This document shows positions 7,174 to 19,964 of a stretch of DNA of 64,000 nucleotides, piece by piece. The position numbers were made by a program, and so were the translations under genes. How positions within the stretch are numbered: position 1 is the first letter of the stretch; each line of letters starts with the position of its first letter. Origin of the DNA: Dongia deserti (lineage in GTDB: Bacteria; Pseudomonadota; Alphaproteobacteria; Dongiales; Dongiaceae); assembly GCF_003574735.1 (NCBI RefSeq), contig NZ_QORW01000006.1:168887-232886 (forward strand), written 5' to 3'. The notes beneath the pieces are model-generated. The model was given only the letters and a program-made list of their open reading frames with translations. It was not told where the DNA came from and ran no database searches.

Positions 7174-7932
7174 ATGTCTCCTTTGGTCTTACGCGCGCTT
7201 TTCTGGTGTATCGCGACAATAGCCGCGCTGAGTACTGCCGCGCCCGCCGGGGCGCTCGATAACCAGGGGCAGTATCAGGCCTGCATGTCCTTGCTGGAAC
7301 GCGATCCCGGCGGGGCGCTGGACAGCGCGGTGGAATGGGAGCGGCAAGGCGGCGGCGATGCGGCGCGCCACTGCAAGGCGCTGGCGCTGATCCGCACCGG
7401 CGAGGTCGAGGATGGCGCGCTGGAGCTGGAGCGCGTGGCCCAGGCCATGCCGCAGGACAAGGCGCCGCTCGCCGCCGAATTATTCGCCCAGGCCGGCCAG
7501 GCCTGGATCAAGGCCGGCAATCCGCAGCGCGCGCTGTACACGCAGGACCAGGGCCTGAAGCTCGATCCGAACAACGTCGAGCTGTTGATCGACCGGGCGC
7601 TTACCTACGGCACGTCCGGCATGTATTTTGAGGCGCTGGACGACCTCAACGCCGCGGTCGATCTCTCGCCGAACAACCCCGACGTCTATGCCATGCGCGC
7701 CGCCGCATACCGACAGCTCGAGAATCCCGACCTTGCGGAGGACAATATCGAGCAGGCTCTGAAGCTCTCGCCCAGCCATCCCGCCGCGCTGCTGGAGCGC
7801 GGTTATCTGCGCCGCGCCAAGGGCGACGTCGCCGGCGCCCGCACCGACTGGCTGACCGTGATCCAGGTACAGCCCGGCACCGACCTCGCCAGTGAAGCGC
7901 AGAAGAACATCCAGAAGCTGGATATCAGATGA
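7174..7932 (+). CDS. Exported TPR-repeat protein
   Basis: A 252-residue protein with a predicted signal peptide (hydrophobic residues 5-22, cleavage near PAGA-LD). It then carries several tetratricopeptide units, most clearly NPQRALYTQDQGLKLDPNN, GMYFEALDDLNAAVDLSPNN, ENPDLAEDNIEQALKLSPSH and GDVAGARTDWLTVIQVQPG. TPRs mediate protein-protein contacts; a periplasmic scaffolding role is likely, but the partner is unknown. Four Cys-containing positions near the N terminus (such as YQACMSLLERD) could form a disulfide. The gene is followed at once by a strong inverted repeat. Confidence 0.85.
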   Translation: MSPLVLRALFWCIATIAALSTAAPAGALDNQGQYQACMSLLERDPGGALDSAVEWERQGGGDAARHCKALALIRTGEVEDGALELERVAQAMPQDKAPLAAELFAQAGQAWIKAGNPQRALYTQDQGLKLDPNNVELLIDRALTYGTSGMYFEALDDLNAAVDLSPNNPDVYAMRAAAYRQLENPDLAEDNIEQALKLSPSHPAALLERGYLRRAKGDVAGARTDWLTVIQVQPGTDLASEAQKNIQKLDIR

Positions 7933-7992
7933 CAGGGATCAGGAATCAGGTATCAGAATGCGCTTCGTCTGATTCCTGATTCCTGATCCCTG
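7933..7992. repeat. REP-like inverted repeat, probable bidirectional terminator
   Basis: Arms 7933-7956 and 7969-7992 form a 24-bp stem with one mismatch and a 12-base loop. The arms themselves are built of repeated CAGGGATCAGGAATCAGG-type units, and a further copy of the unit follows the right arm. It lies between the convergent TPR and GST genes. Simple ATCAGG/CCTGAT repeats of this sort occur as interspersed palindromes in many proteobacterial genomes. Likely role: transcription end or mRNA stability. Confidence 0.7.
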
Positions 7993-8001
7993 ATCCCTGA
8001 A

Positions 8002-8670
8002 TCAGAAATCCAAATTCGCGTAATGCGCCGGTGGCGTGGTGCCGGGCCAGTGGTCCGCGAGCAGCGGGCGGAAGCTGGGGCGGGATTTCAGGCGCGCATA
8101 CCATTCCTTGGCGACCGGATGGTCTTCCCATGGCACGTCGCCCAGATAGTCCAGGCAGGAGAGATGCGCCGCGGCGGTCAGGTCGGCGGCGGAGATCTCT
8201 TCGCCGGCCAGCCAGTTGCGCCGGTCGATCAGCCAGCTGATATAGTGCAGATGGACGTGGATGTTGGCTTTGCCGGCGCGCAAGGCGGCTGAATCAGGCC
8301 CGCCGCGGCCGTAGAGCCGCTTGACGATCTTTTCATCCAGCAGATGCTGGGTCACTTCGCGCTGGAACTTGCCGTCGAACCAGGTGATCAGCCGCCGCAC
8401 TTCCGCACGCTCCACCTTGGCGCGGCCGAGCAGAGCGGGCTCTTGATAGGCCTCTTCCAGATATTCGGTGATGGCGTAATCGCCACTCAGGGTCAGGCCG
8501 CTATCCTCGGTCAGCACCGGCGTCTCGCATGCGGGATTGAGGCGCAGGAATGCCTCCCGCCGCTCCCAAGGCCGCTCGACGACCAGGTCGCAATCGAGGT
8601 GCTTTTCCTTGAGCAGCAGGCGCAGCTTGCGGGATTGAGGTTGCAGCGGAAAGTGATAGAGGGTGCGCAT
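8002..8670 (-). CDS. Glutathione S-transferase family protein
   Basis: A 222-residue protein with an N-terminal thioredoxin-like GST domain (TLYHFPLQPQSRKLRLLL, NPACETPVL with the cis-Pro, SGDYAITEYLEE) and an alpha-helical C-terminal domain containing NWLAGEEISAADLTAAAHLS, the N-capping/hydrophobic staple region. Such proteins conjugate glutathione or reduce substrates; the substrate is unknown. Cytoplasmic. It stands alone, ending in the inverted repeat. Its residues differ clearly from the second GST in this window near 54.6 kb. Confidence 0.9.
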   Translation of the reverse strand: MRTLYHFPLQPQSRKLRLLLKEKHLDCDLVVERPWERREAFLRLNPACETPVLTEDSGLTLSGDYAITEYLEEAYQEPALLGRAKVERAEVRRLITWFDGKFQREVTQHLLDEKIVKRLYGRGGPDSAALRAGKANIHVHLHYISWLIDRRNWLAGEEISAADLTAAAHLSCLDYLGDVPWEDHPVAKEWYARLKSRPSFRPLLADHWPGTTPPAHYANLDF

Positions 8671-8740
8671 GGCCCGTTAGAATCGATGTCCGCCGCAATC
8701 TAACAGCGCGCGCCCGGGCAATCCAGATGGACGGCAGGCG

Positions 8741-9217
8741 CTAGTCGTGGATCAACCGGAACTCCGGCGGATCCCGGTCCGCGAAGTCGCGCTTGATGTG
8801 CGGCAAGGCCTCGCGTTGGCCGGGATAGGCGAGCGTCTCGATCGCTTCGGCGAATCCGAGCCAACGATAAGCGAGATGCTCATGATCCAGCGTCACCTTC
8901 GGCTCCTGCGCGAAGGGCGCGCAGAAGATCGGCATCATCTCGATCGAATTGGCACCGGAATTGAAATAGCTATCGACGCAGCCAGTGGTATAGAGCGCTT
9001 CCGGCCTGATGCCGGTCTCTTCCTCGATCTCGCGGCGGACCGCCGCCACTGCGCTCTCGCCCTTCTCGAGCCGGCCCATGACCAGGCTCCACAGCCCGCG
9101 CGAGGTGTTCTTGTTGCGCTGGAGCACGAGGACGCGCGCGGCGTCGCCCCGGCCCGCCAAAATGACGGCTGCGACACCGCGGCTGCGGATCGGAATCTGC
9201 ATTGAACTGGACTTCAC
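8741..9217 (-). CDS. Nudix hydrolase
   Basis: A 158-residue protein with a complete Nudix box at residues 48-70 (G-x5-E-x7-REIEEETGI), the Mg-binding helix that hydrolyses nucleoside diphosphates linked to another moiety. The sequence around it (LQRNKNTSRGLWSLVMG, then YRWLGFAEA) resembles dihydroneopterin-triphosphate pyrophosphatase (NudB)-like members, but substrate prediction is weak. The start used is a GTG with AGGG about seven bases upstream; an ATG five codons in (9202) is the alternative. Divergent from the M48 gene. Confidence 0.85.
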   Translation of the reverse strand: MKSSSMQIPIRSRGVAAVILAGRGDAARVLVLQRNKNTSRGLWSLVMGRLEKGESAVAAVRREIEEETGIRPEALYTTGCVDSYFNSGANSIEMMPIFCAPFAQEPKVTLDHEHLAYRWLGFAEAIETLAYPGQREALPHIKRDFADRDPPEFRLIHD

Positions 9218-9296
9218 GGGCGGACCCTGCGTCGTGCTGAGGGCCGCGTTATGGCCCTTTGGCGCGCACGAGGCAAGCCGCGCAGCCGATTCGCCC

Positions 9297-9326
9297 TTGC
9301 CAAAGTCGCCGCACTACCGTTAGTAT
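9297..9326 (+). promoter_or_regulatory. Possible sigma-70 promoter for the M48 lipoprotein gene
   Basis: TTGCCA (9297-9302) and TAGTAT (9321-9326) are separated by 18 bases, about 85 bases upstream of the ATG at 9410. The stretch is AT-richer than its surroundings. Prediction by eye only. Confidence 0.4.
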
Positions 9327-9409
9327 ATGTAACAAAATACCAGCAATCACAGGTTGCGACCATCCAGCAGGCCACGGGGTCAACCAGTGGGGGACAAGGA
9401 GGGTCGGGG

Positions 9410-10216
9410 ATGAGGGCATCGCGCATCGCATGCCTGGCAGCGGCATTGTGCCTGGCAGTGCAGGGGTGTGGCGGCACGACATTTGCGCTGCCGCCAGTCA
9501 GCCCGCAGGAAGCTCTGTTGGCTGCGCGGGAAATAGGCGCGGATCCGGACCTGCCGCAATTCCCGCGTACGCGCACCTACTACCGCTCAGCGATCAAACG
9601 CATCGAAAAGCAGCTCACCGAACGCGTCGCATCGATCTGCGTGCGCGCCGAGACCAGGAACTGCCATTTCACCTTCCACTACGTCGACGATGATGAGGTG
9701 AATGCGTTCACCGATGAAGCGGGGCACATCTATCTGCATCGCGGCTTGCTCGACTATCTGGAAACGGATGAAGAGATCGCCGCCGTGATGGCCCACGAAA
9801 TGAGCCACCAGATCGCCGGCCACGTCGACGAGAGCACGCGCAGTATCCTGCTCGGCGCACTGCTCGGTGGGCTCTTGATGGGCGGGGCTGCCGCAGCCGG
9901 CGGGGCGGACCGGGACAGCGTCGACGGCATGACCGCGCTCGGCCTGGAATATGGCGGGCGGATCGGCATGCTGACCTTCTCCAAGGAACAGGAGCGCGAA
10001 GCCGATCTGCTGGCGGCATACGTGCTGGCGCGCGCCGGCTTCGACCTGCAGCGCGCCGGCCGCACGTTCGAAGTTCTGGCCAAGCTCGACGACAAGACAA
10101 TCGCCAGCTGGAAGGACACCCATCCCGCCGGCGCCGAACGCATCGTCGCCTGGCGCAAGGCGGTCGCGGAGGTCGAGGAAAGCCCCGACAAACTGCCGAC
10201 GATGACCAAGCGTTGA
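9410..10216 (+). CDS. M48 family zinc metalloprotease, lipoprotein
   Basis: A 268-residue protein. A short signal sequence ends in a lipobox-like VQGC with Cys20. The catalytic HEMSH (His129-His133) is followed by IAGH and, further on, EREAD, which supplies the third zinc ligand: the M48 (BepA/LoiP/Oma1-like) pattern. Such periplasmic enzymes degrade misfolded outer-membrane or secreted proteins. A glycine/alanine-rich segment (LLGALLGGLLMGGAAAA) lies between the two motifs. The frame is open upstream to 9251, but AAGGAGGG directly before the ATG at 9410 decides the start. No TPR domain, unlike BepA. Confidence 0.88.
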   Translation: MRASRIACLAAALCLAVQGCGGTTFALPPVSPQEALLAAREIGADPDLPQFPRTRTYYRSAIKRIEKQLTERVASICVRAETRNCHFTFHYVDDDEVNAFTDEAGHIYLHRGLLDYLETDEEIAAVMAHEMSHQIAGHVDESTRSILLGALLGGLLMGGAAAAGGADRDSVDGMTALGLEYGGRIGMLTFSKEQEREADLLAAYVLARAGFDLQRAGRTFEVLAKLDDKTIASWKDTHPAGAERIVAWRKAVAEVEESPDKLPTMTKR

Positions 10217-10276
10217 ATTCGCTCCGCAGCGTGCGCTGTGATTCCCCTGCCCCGGCACCGGGAGGAAGATGAAGGC

Positions 10277-10759
10277 TCAGACTTTTTGATCGGACAGCGG
10301 CTTGGTGAGGCGCAGGGAATCGTCCCGGTATCCTTGCCGCGCATAGAAGGCGCGGGCGCGCTGGTTGTTCGCGAACACATCCAGGCAGATGAGGCGAAAG
10401 CCTTGCTGGCGCGCCCAGTCTTCGGCGGCATCCATCAAGCGGCGCGCAATTCCTTGCCCCAGCGCCGTCTCCACGACGGCGAGAAGCGAGACATACCCGC
10501 AGGGCTCGAGCGTCACCGAATCGGTCGACGCCTCGACATGAACGAAGCCGATCCGGTCGCCCGAGTCGGTCTCGGCGATAAAGGTGGCGCATTCGGTCTC
10601 CGGCCGCGCCAAAGTGTTGGCCATGAAGCGACGCTGGAAGCGCAGCACGTCTTCGCCTGAATGCCACGGGAGCTCGGCGACCGAAGCCAGCCGTGTCGCT
10701 TGGGCGAAGATGAAGTCGCGATCGTCCGGTCTCGATCGGCGGATGTTCAGGTCGGTCAT
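10277..10759 (-). CDS. GNAT family N-acetyltransferase
   Basis: A 160-residue acyltransferase. Seen: TDLNIRRSRPDDRDFIFAQA at the N terminus, beta4 SLLAVVETALGQGIARRLM with the acetyl-CoA-binding Q/GxGIA loop, and the C-terminal NNQRARAFYARQGY typical of the fold. Substrate unknown. The ATG overlaps the stop of the phosphatase gene upstream (ATGA), so the two form a coupled pair. The longer open frame is rejected because it runs far into that gene. Confidence 0.88.
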   Translation of the reverse strand: MTDLNIRRSRPDDRDFIFAQATRLASVAELPWHSGEDVLRFQRRFMANTLARPETECATFIAETDSGDRIGFVHVEASTDSVTLEPCGYVSLLAVVETALGQGIARRLMDAAEDWARQQGFRLICLDVFANNQRARAFYARQGYRDDSLRLTKPLSDQKV

Positions 10760-11325
10760 GATTCGCCTTCCAGGGCCGACAGCATCTCGATCCGCCAAGA
10801 CGTCTCGCCGATCGGCGACAGATGCGCAGGCCGGCAGTGAGCTAACGGCGTGAAGGGCGACCGGCACAGATGCTGCAGGGCCCAGAACACCCCGCCATGG
10901 GCGACGATCAGGACATGGCTGGCGGTGCCGAGGGCCCGGTTGGCCGCTTGCGCCACGCGCTTGCGCACCTCAGGAAACGGCTCGATTCCGGCGACCGGCT
11001 GATCGTCACGCCAGGCGGCAATCCAGGAATAGTCGGCGACACCTTCATAGGGGCCGAGATCCATTTCCTCGAGGCCCGGCACTTCCACGACTGGCACGCC
11101 CAACGCCAGCCCGATGATCTCAGCGGTGTGGCGCGCGCGCTTCAAGGGACTGGCGCAGATCGCGTTGATGCCGAGATGCTTCAGGTGCGGCGCCGCCGCG
11201 TGCGCCTCCGCTTCGCCCTGCATGCTGAGCGGGACATCGCACCGGCCCTGGCACTTGCCGCTGCGGTTCCAGTCGGTCTGGCCGTGGCGCAGGAACCAGA
11301 AGGGCTGCCGTGTCAGCATTGTCAT
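10756..11325 (-). CDS. Histidine phosphatase family protein (phosphoglycerate-mutase-like)
   Basis: A 189-residue protein with the phosphohistidine motif LRHGQTDWN close to the N terminus, CASPLKRARHTAEI, the acid-containing EEMDLGPYEG and VAHGGVFWAL with the second catalytic His. It belongs to the branch-2-like dPGM/acid-phosphatase superfamily; candidate substrates include phosphosugars or alpha-ribazole phosphate, but no cobalamin genes are nearby. Start at MTMLTRQPFW; the first or second Met is possible. Coupled to the acetyltransferase. Confidence 0.88.
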   Translation of the reverse strand: MTMLTRQPFWFLRHGQTDWNRSGKCQGRCDVPLSMQGEAEAHAAAPHLKHLGINAICASPLKRARHTAEIIGLALGVPVVEVPGLEEMDLGPYEGVADYSWIAAWRDDQPVAGIEPFPEVRKRVAQAANRALGTASHVLIVAHGGVFWALQHLCRSPFTPLAHCRPAHLSPIGETSWRIEMLSALEGES

Positions 11326-11395
11326 TCTCTCGTGTCGCCAGGAGCGCGCCGCGCTTCCTAGCATTCTATCGTCGCTCCGCGCCAGCGCACGTCAG

Positions 11396-11424
11396 TTACG
11401 ACCGACCTGCGCGATCGCTAGGAT
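11396..11424 (+). promoter_or_regulatory. Possible sigma-70 promoter for the M15-like gene
   Basis: TTACGA (11396-11401), a 17-base spacer and TAGGAT (11419-11424) lie about 30 bases before the ATG at 11455. Moderate match to consensus. Confidence 0.4.
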
Positions 11425-11454
11425 GCGAGCCTGGAATGCAATTGAGGCAGAGTC

Positions 11455-12060
11455 ATGCGCAAGCCCCGCTCCATGGAGGCGCTCGAGGATTTCAGCCGCG
11501 TGCGCCTGTCGCCGAACTTCTTCATGCGAGACTTCCTCTATTCGGAGATCGCCGGCTTTCACGGCCTTCCGAACCTGCCGGACGATCCCGACCTCGCTGT
11601 CGCCGCTGGAAGGCAACTGTGCGAAACACTGCTGGAGCCGCTACAGGCGGCGTTCGGCCGATTGGGCATCCGCTCCGGTTTCCGCTCGCGCCGCGTCACG
11701 GAGTTCGGCCACCGCCGGGGCGAATGCGGCAGCGTGCGGGTGAATACGGCCTACCACGTGTGGGACCTGCGGGATGCCGACGGCTGCATGGGCGCCGGCG
11801 CCACCGTGGTGGTGCCGTGGTTCGCCGATCGCTACGCCGCCGGAGCGGATTGGCGCAGCCTGGCGTGGTGGATCCACGACCACTTGCCGTACGCGCACCT
11901 GCAATTCTTCCCCAAGCTCGCCGCCTTCAACATCCAGTGGCACGAGAAGCCGGCGCGCCGCATCGACTCCTTCATCAAGCCGCGCGGCTGCCTGACCAAG
12001 CCCGGCATGGCGAACCACGCAGGCAGTCATGTCGATTGGTACACGGGATTTCCCACCTGA
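11455..12060 (+). CDS. Conserved protein related to M15-type peptidases
   Basis: A 201-residue protein: LSPNFFMRDFLYSEIAGFHG, LCETLLEPLQAAFGRLGIRS, GFRSRRVTEFGHRRGECG, then YHVWDLRDADGCMGA, DHLPYAHLQFFPKLAAFN and QWHEKPARRIDS. The LEPLQ...IRSGFRS start and the following His/Asp spacing recall M15/hedgehog-fold peptidases, which would cleave peptidoglycan peptides, but this group has its own conserved sequence and activity is unproven. No signal peptide. I recognise it as a family occurring widely in Alphaproteobacteria. A weak terminator hairpin follows. Confidence 0.7.
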   Translation: MRKPRSMEALEDFSRVRLSPNFFMRDFLYSEIAGFHGLPNLPDDPDLAVAAGRQLCETLLEPLQAAFGRLGIRSGFRSRRVTEFGHRRGECGSVRVNTAYHVWDLRDADGCMGAGATVVVPWFADRYAAGADWRSLAWWIHDHLPYAHLQFFPKLAAFNIQWHEKPARRIDSFIKPRGCLTKPGMANHAGSHVDWYTGFPT

Positions 12061-12061
12061 T

Positions 12062-12085
12062 TGTCTTGTTGAGACAGGCCTTTTT
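12062..12085 (+). terminator. Weak intrinsic terminator
   Basis: TGTCT and AGACA pair around a 5-base loop, followed within a few bases by TTTTT, directly after the stop of the M15-like gene. The stem is short; flanking CCTG/CAGG may lengthen it with a bulge. Confidence 0.4.
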
Positions 12086-12141
12086 ACGGGTTCATTTGCC
12101 AAGCATCCGTGCCCCAGGATATGGCGAGTGACTCACGCATC

Positions 12142-12555
12142 TTACGCGCTAACGTTACGCCGAGATTGCGCAGAGTCCCTTCTATCGGCATTGCCTTCCA
12201 GGGCAGTTCCAAACTCCACCATGGCTTTGGAAACAGCGCCGTCCTCGACCATCGAAAGCTCGCCGGTATACAGCTCCCAAAACCGTCGCTGATCTGCGCT
12301 GGTATCGCCCGAACCGGTCGCGATCCGCGACGTCACCTGTGCGGCTTCCGTGTAGAGCTTCAGTTGCATTTCCAGGAACGGACGTGTGGCCTCGATCCGT
12401 CGGCTCTCCGCGTAGCGGATGGATTCGGCCGTCGCTGCGGCGCGCTCGTCATCAGCGTTGTTCTTCCAGACCCACACGCCCCACATGAAGGTGACGCAGG
12501 CTCCGAGGACCGGCAATATCTTCAGAGTTGTCTCGAGAGGCGACGATTCGGACAC
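12142..12555 (-). CDS. Small membrane-anchored hypothetical protein
   Basis: A 137-residue protein. It uses a GTG start preceded by AAGGAGG at good spacing; the frame extends upstream but without a ribosome-binding site and into the next gene. Residues about 10-30 (ILPVLGACVTFMWGVWVW) form one membrane helix. The rest is helical and charged (RRIEATRPFLEMQLKLYTEA, FWELYTGELSMVED), likely coiled. Domain unknown to me; a general phage-like or sensor role would be guesswork. It lies downstream of the gltB-linked hydrolase on the same strand. Confidence 0.65.
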   Translation of the reverse strand: MSESSPLETTLKILPVLGACVTFMWGVWVWKNNADDERAAATAESIRYAESRRIEATRPFLEMQLKLYTEAAQVTSRIATGSGDTSADQRRFWELYTGELSMVEDGAVSKAMVEFGTALEGNADRRDSAQSRRNVSA

Positions 12556-12628
12556 AGCAAGCCTCCTTGCTACTGCCCAACAATCATAGTGCGAGCCGAC
12601 TGGATTTGCACGCAGAGATTGCGGAGAC

Positions 12629-13180
12629 TTAGGCGCGGTCGTGTCCCTCCGGTGGCAGTCGCGCCAGAATTCGCTCGCCTTCCGGCCACTCGCCGTAGCC
12701 GGCGCTGGTGTTGATATGCCCGGCCTCGCCGATATCGACCAGTTCTGCGTCCCAGGCCTTTGCCATCGCAACTGCGCGATGGAAAGCGACATAGGGATCG
12801 TCGCGGCTCGCCACGACGATGGCGGGGAAGGGCAGCCGCTTCATCGGCAGTGGCCGGAACACGTGCGCTTCGGGCGGTGTGTGAGCGTCCGATTCAACGT
12901 CGGCGGGTGCTACGAGCAGAGCCGCGTGCACGGGCCTCGCGCGTTCGGCGGCCCAGCACGCCACCAGCGCGCACGAGAGGCTATGCGCCACCAGGATGGG
13001 CAGCTGCTCCGCACTCGCCACCGCTTCATCCAGCCGCGCGATCCAGCCGGCGCGGTCCGGCCGATCCCAATCCGCTTGTTCGACCCGGCTTGCGTTGGGC
13101 CAGCGCGCCTGCCAGCGGCTCTGCCAGTGATCAGGTCCGGAGCCGCCGAGGCCCGGCACGATCAGGATCGGCGCGGCCAT
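12629..13180 (-). CDS. RBBP9/YdeN-family alpha/beta hydrolase
   Basis: A 183-residue small serine hydrolase. Seen: LIVPGLGGSGPDHWQSRW, WDRPDRAGWIARLDEAV, the nucleophile region LVAHSLSCALV (HSLSC in place of the classical GxSxG, as is normal in this family), VVASRDDPYV with the acid and DIGEAGHINTSAGYG with the catalytic His. It begins three bases after the gltB stop, so it is probably the last gene of the glt transcript. Substrate unknown. Confidence 0.88.
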   Translation of the reverse strand: MAAPILIVPGLGGSGPDHWQSRWQARWPNASRVEQADWDRPDRAGWIARLDEAVASAEQLPILVAHSLSCALVACWAAERARPVHAALLVAPADVESDAHTPPEAHVFRPLPMKRLPFPAIVVASRDDPYVAFHRAVAMAKAWDAELVDIGEAGHINTSAGYGEWPEGERILARLPPEGHDRA

Positions 13181-13183
13181 GCC

Positions 13184-17710
<4,527 letters not shown>

Positions 17711-17740
17711 AGCCGTCATCCTGAAATCGAAGCATCCGCA

Positions 17741-18244
17741 TCAAATGGGGACGTCGATGCCCTGCTCCTTCAGTTTGGGGGCGATGGTACGCAGCGCATT
17801 GATCGCGGCGCGCTGTCCAAAGGCTTGTCCGGCTTGATTGAGCTCGGTCAGCAGCGCCGGCTGCCGGTCGATGAATTTCTGCCCGGTGGGCGTCTTGTAG
17901 AAGGCGATCACGTCGGCCAGCTCTGCCGCCGTGAAGTTCCGCGCGTAGATCGCGGCAATGTCGTCGATCGCTTCCGGTACGGATTTGCGCATTTCCGGCA
18001 AGAGCAATTCTTCGAGCATCTTGCGAATGAGCGGCCCCTTGTCGGGATTGATTTGTTCGAGCATCTGCCCGACCTGTGGCGTCATCATCGTAAACACTTG
18101 ATCGAGGGCTTGATCGGATTTGGTCAGGGCCATCAGTTCGCGACTGGCGGCCAGAGACTCTGGCGCGACCTCCTGGGCGGTGGCGTGAAATGAAGCCGTC
18201 GCGATGACCAGCGCCGCGGCCATGCTGCAAAGGATCCGTCGCAT
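17741..18244 (-). CDS. DUF2059 domain protein, exported
   Basis: A 167-residue protein with a signal peptide (about residues 1-23, ending ATAQ). The mature part carries the DUF2059 core: ELMALTKSDQALDQVFTMM, PEMRKSVPEAIDDIAAIYAR, FTAAELADVIAFYKTPTGQK. The family is periplasmic and of unknown function. It sits between gltD (12 bases) and gltB (about 30 bases), so it must be co-transcribed with both, an unusual place for an exported protein. Confidence 0.9.
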   Translation of the reverse strand: MRRILCSMAAALVIATASFHATAQEVAPESLAASRELMALTKSDQALDQVFTMMTPQVGQMLEQINPDKGPLIRKMLEELLLPEMRKSVPEAIDDIAAIYARNFTAAELADVIAFYKTPTGQKFIDRQPALLTELNQAGQAFGQRAAINALRTIAPKLKEQGIDVPI

Positions 18245-18256
18245 CTTTTGCGCTCC

Positions 18257-19699
18257 CTACTCCGCAGCCAACTTGGCGCGGGATTGCGTGACGTAGCCGT
18301 CGATCGCGGCCGCTGCGTCGCGGCCATCGCGGATCGCCCACACGACCAGCGAAGCGCCGCGCACGATGTCGCCGGCGGCGAATACGCCGGGCATGCTCGT
18401 CATCAGCGTGCGCCAATCGATCTTGACCGTGCCCCAGCCGGTGAGGGCGAGCTCGCGGCTGCCCGTCGCCACCGTTACATCTTCCGGATCGAAGCCGAGC
18501 GCCTTGATGACGAGATCAGCTTCGATGGTGAAGCTCGACCCTTCGATGACGCGCGGCGTCTGGCGTCCCGTGGCATCGGGCAGGCCGAGATGGATCCGAT
18601 GACAGCGCACGCCGCTGACGCGATTGTCCGCAGTGCCGAGGAACGCCTCGGGTTGCGTCTGCCAGATGAACTGCACGCCCTCTTCTTCGGCATGCGCCAC
18701 TTCCCGCTGCGAGCCGGGCATGTTGGCGCGGTCGCGGCGATAGACGCACTGGACGGAGGTGGCGCCCTGGCGCACGGCGGTACGCACGCAGTCCATCGCG
18801 GTGTCGCCGCCGCCGATCACAACCACGCGCTTGCCCTGTGCATTCAGCGCGCCAGACTCGAAGTCGGGCACGCGGTCTCCCAGGCCCATGCGGTTGCTGG
18901 TGGTGAGATACGAAAGCGCCGGTACGATGTTCTGCAGGCCGCTGCCAGGCCCCGCCATCTCACGCGCCTTGTAGACGCCGATCGCCAGCAGCACCGCGTC
19001 ATGCCGGTCTTGCAGCTCGGCGAGCGTGACGTCGCGGCCCAGTTCGCAGTTCAGCTTGAATTCGATTCCGCCCTCGATCAGCTGCTCGGCGCGGCGCAGG
19101 ACGATCGGCTTTTCCAGCTTGAAACCGGGAATGCCATAGATCATCAGACCGCCGACGCGGTCATAGCGGTCATAGACCGTCACCTGGTAGCCCTTGCGGC
19201 GCAGGAACTCGGCGGCAGCCAAGCCCGCCGGTCCGGCGCCTACGATGCCGATCGATTCCCCGCGTTCGCGCGCCGGCTTGATCGGTTTCACCCAGCCCAT
19301 CTCGAACGCCGTGTCGGTGATGTAGCGCTCGATCGCGCCGATCGTGACCGTGCCGTGGCCGGATTGCTCGATCACGCAATTGCCTTCGCATAGGCGGTCC
19401 TGTGGGCAGATCCGTCCGCAGATCTCCGGGAAAGTATTCGTGGCGGAGGCGATCTCGTAGGCCTCCTCCAGCCGGCCCTCGGCGGTCAGCTTGAGCCAGT
19501 CGGGAATGTTGTTGTTGAGCGGGCAATGGACCTGACAAAAGGGCACGCCGCATTGCGAGCAGCGGCTGGCCTGGGCCTTCGCCGCGGGCGCGCGGAACCG
19601 CTCGAAGATCTCCTGGAAGTCGGCGCGCCGCAGCTCGGCCTCACGCTTGTCAGGCATGGCCTTGGCAAGATTAACGAATTTCAGCAGATGCTCAGCCAT
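18257..19699 (-). CDS. gltD: Glutamate synthase (NADPH) small subunit
   Basis: A 480-residue protein, the usual length. Seen: N-terminal 4Fe-4S cysteines CSQCGVPFCQVHCPL and CGRICPQDRLCEGNC, the FAD site GAGPAGLAAAEFL, the NADPH site GGGDTAMDCVRTA and the C-terminal FAD segment GVFAAGDIVRGASLVVWAI. GltD feeds electrons from NADPH to GltB. The start at MAEHLLKFVN matches the family; an upstream extension is rejected. It is the first gene of the glt group. No clear sigma-54 (TGGC-N-GC) promoter was recognised upstream. Confidence 0.97.
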   Translation of the reverse strand: MAEHLLKFVNLAKAMPDKREAELRRADFQEIFERFRAPAAKAQASRCSQCGVPFCQVHCPLNNNIPDWLKLTAEGRLEEAYEIASATNTFPEICGRICPQDRLCEGNCVIEQSGHGTVTIGAIERYITDTAFEMGWVKPIKPARERGESIGIVGAGPAGLAAAEFLRRKGYQVTVYDRYDRVGGLMIYGIPGFKLEKPIVLRRAEQLIEGGIEFKLNCELGRDVTLAELQDRHDAVLLAIGVYKAREMAGPGSGLQNIVPALSYLTTSNRMGLGDRVPDFESGALNAQGKRVVVIGGGDTAMDCVRTAVRQGATSVQCVYRRDRANMPGSQREVAHAEEEGVQFIWQTQPEAFLGTADNRVSGVRCHRIHLGLPDATGRQTPRVIEGSSFTIEADLVIKALGFDPEDVTVATGSRELALTGWGTVKIDWRTLMTSMPGVFAAGDIVRGASLVVWAIRDGRDAAAAIDGYVTQSRAKLAAE

Positions 19700-19964
19700 C
19701 CCGCGCCCCGTCCCAGTCCTGAATTTGGCGGAGGTTCCCAAAAACGCGGGGCAGATTAGGTCAAACCATGCGACCAATCCAGCAGATTCTGCTCTATATG
19801 GCAGTGTTAATGACATTTTTTACCCGAGCGCACCGACGAAAACCTGTCGAATATCATGAATGAAGCTAGAGTCGGATCAGATAGTACCATTTTGCGACTA
19901 CTTGTTGCGTTTTTCGAAGGAATCCAACGTGCTATAAGCTCTTCCACATCCGGGGATCATCCGA

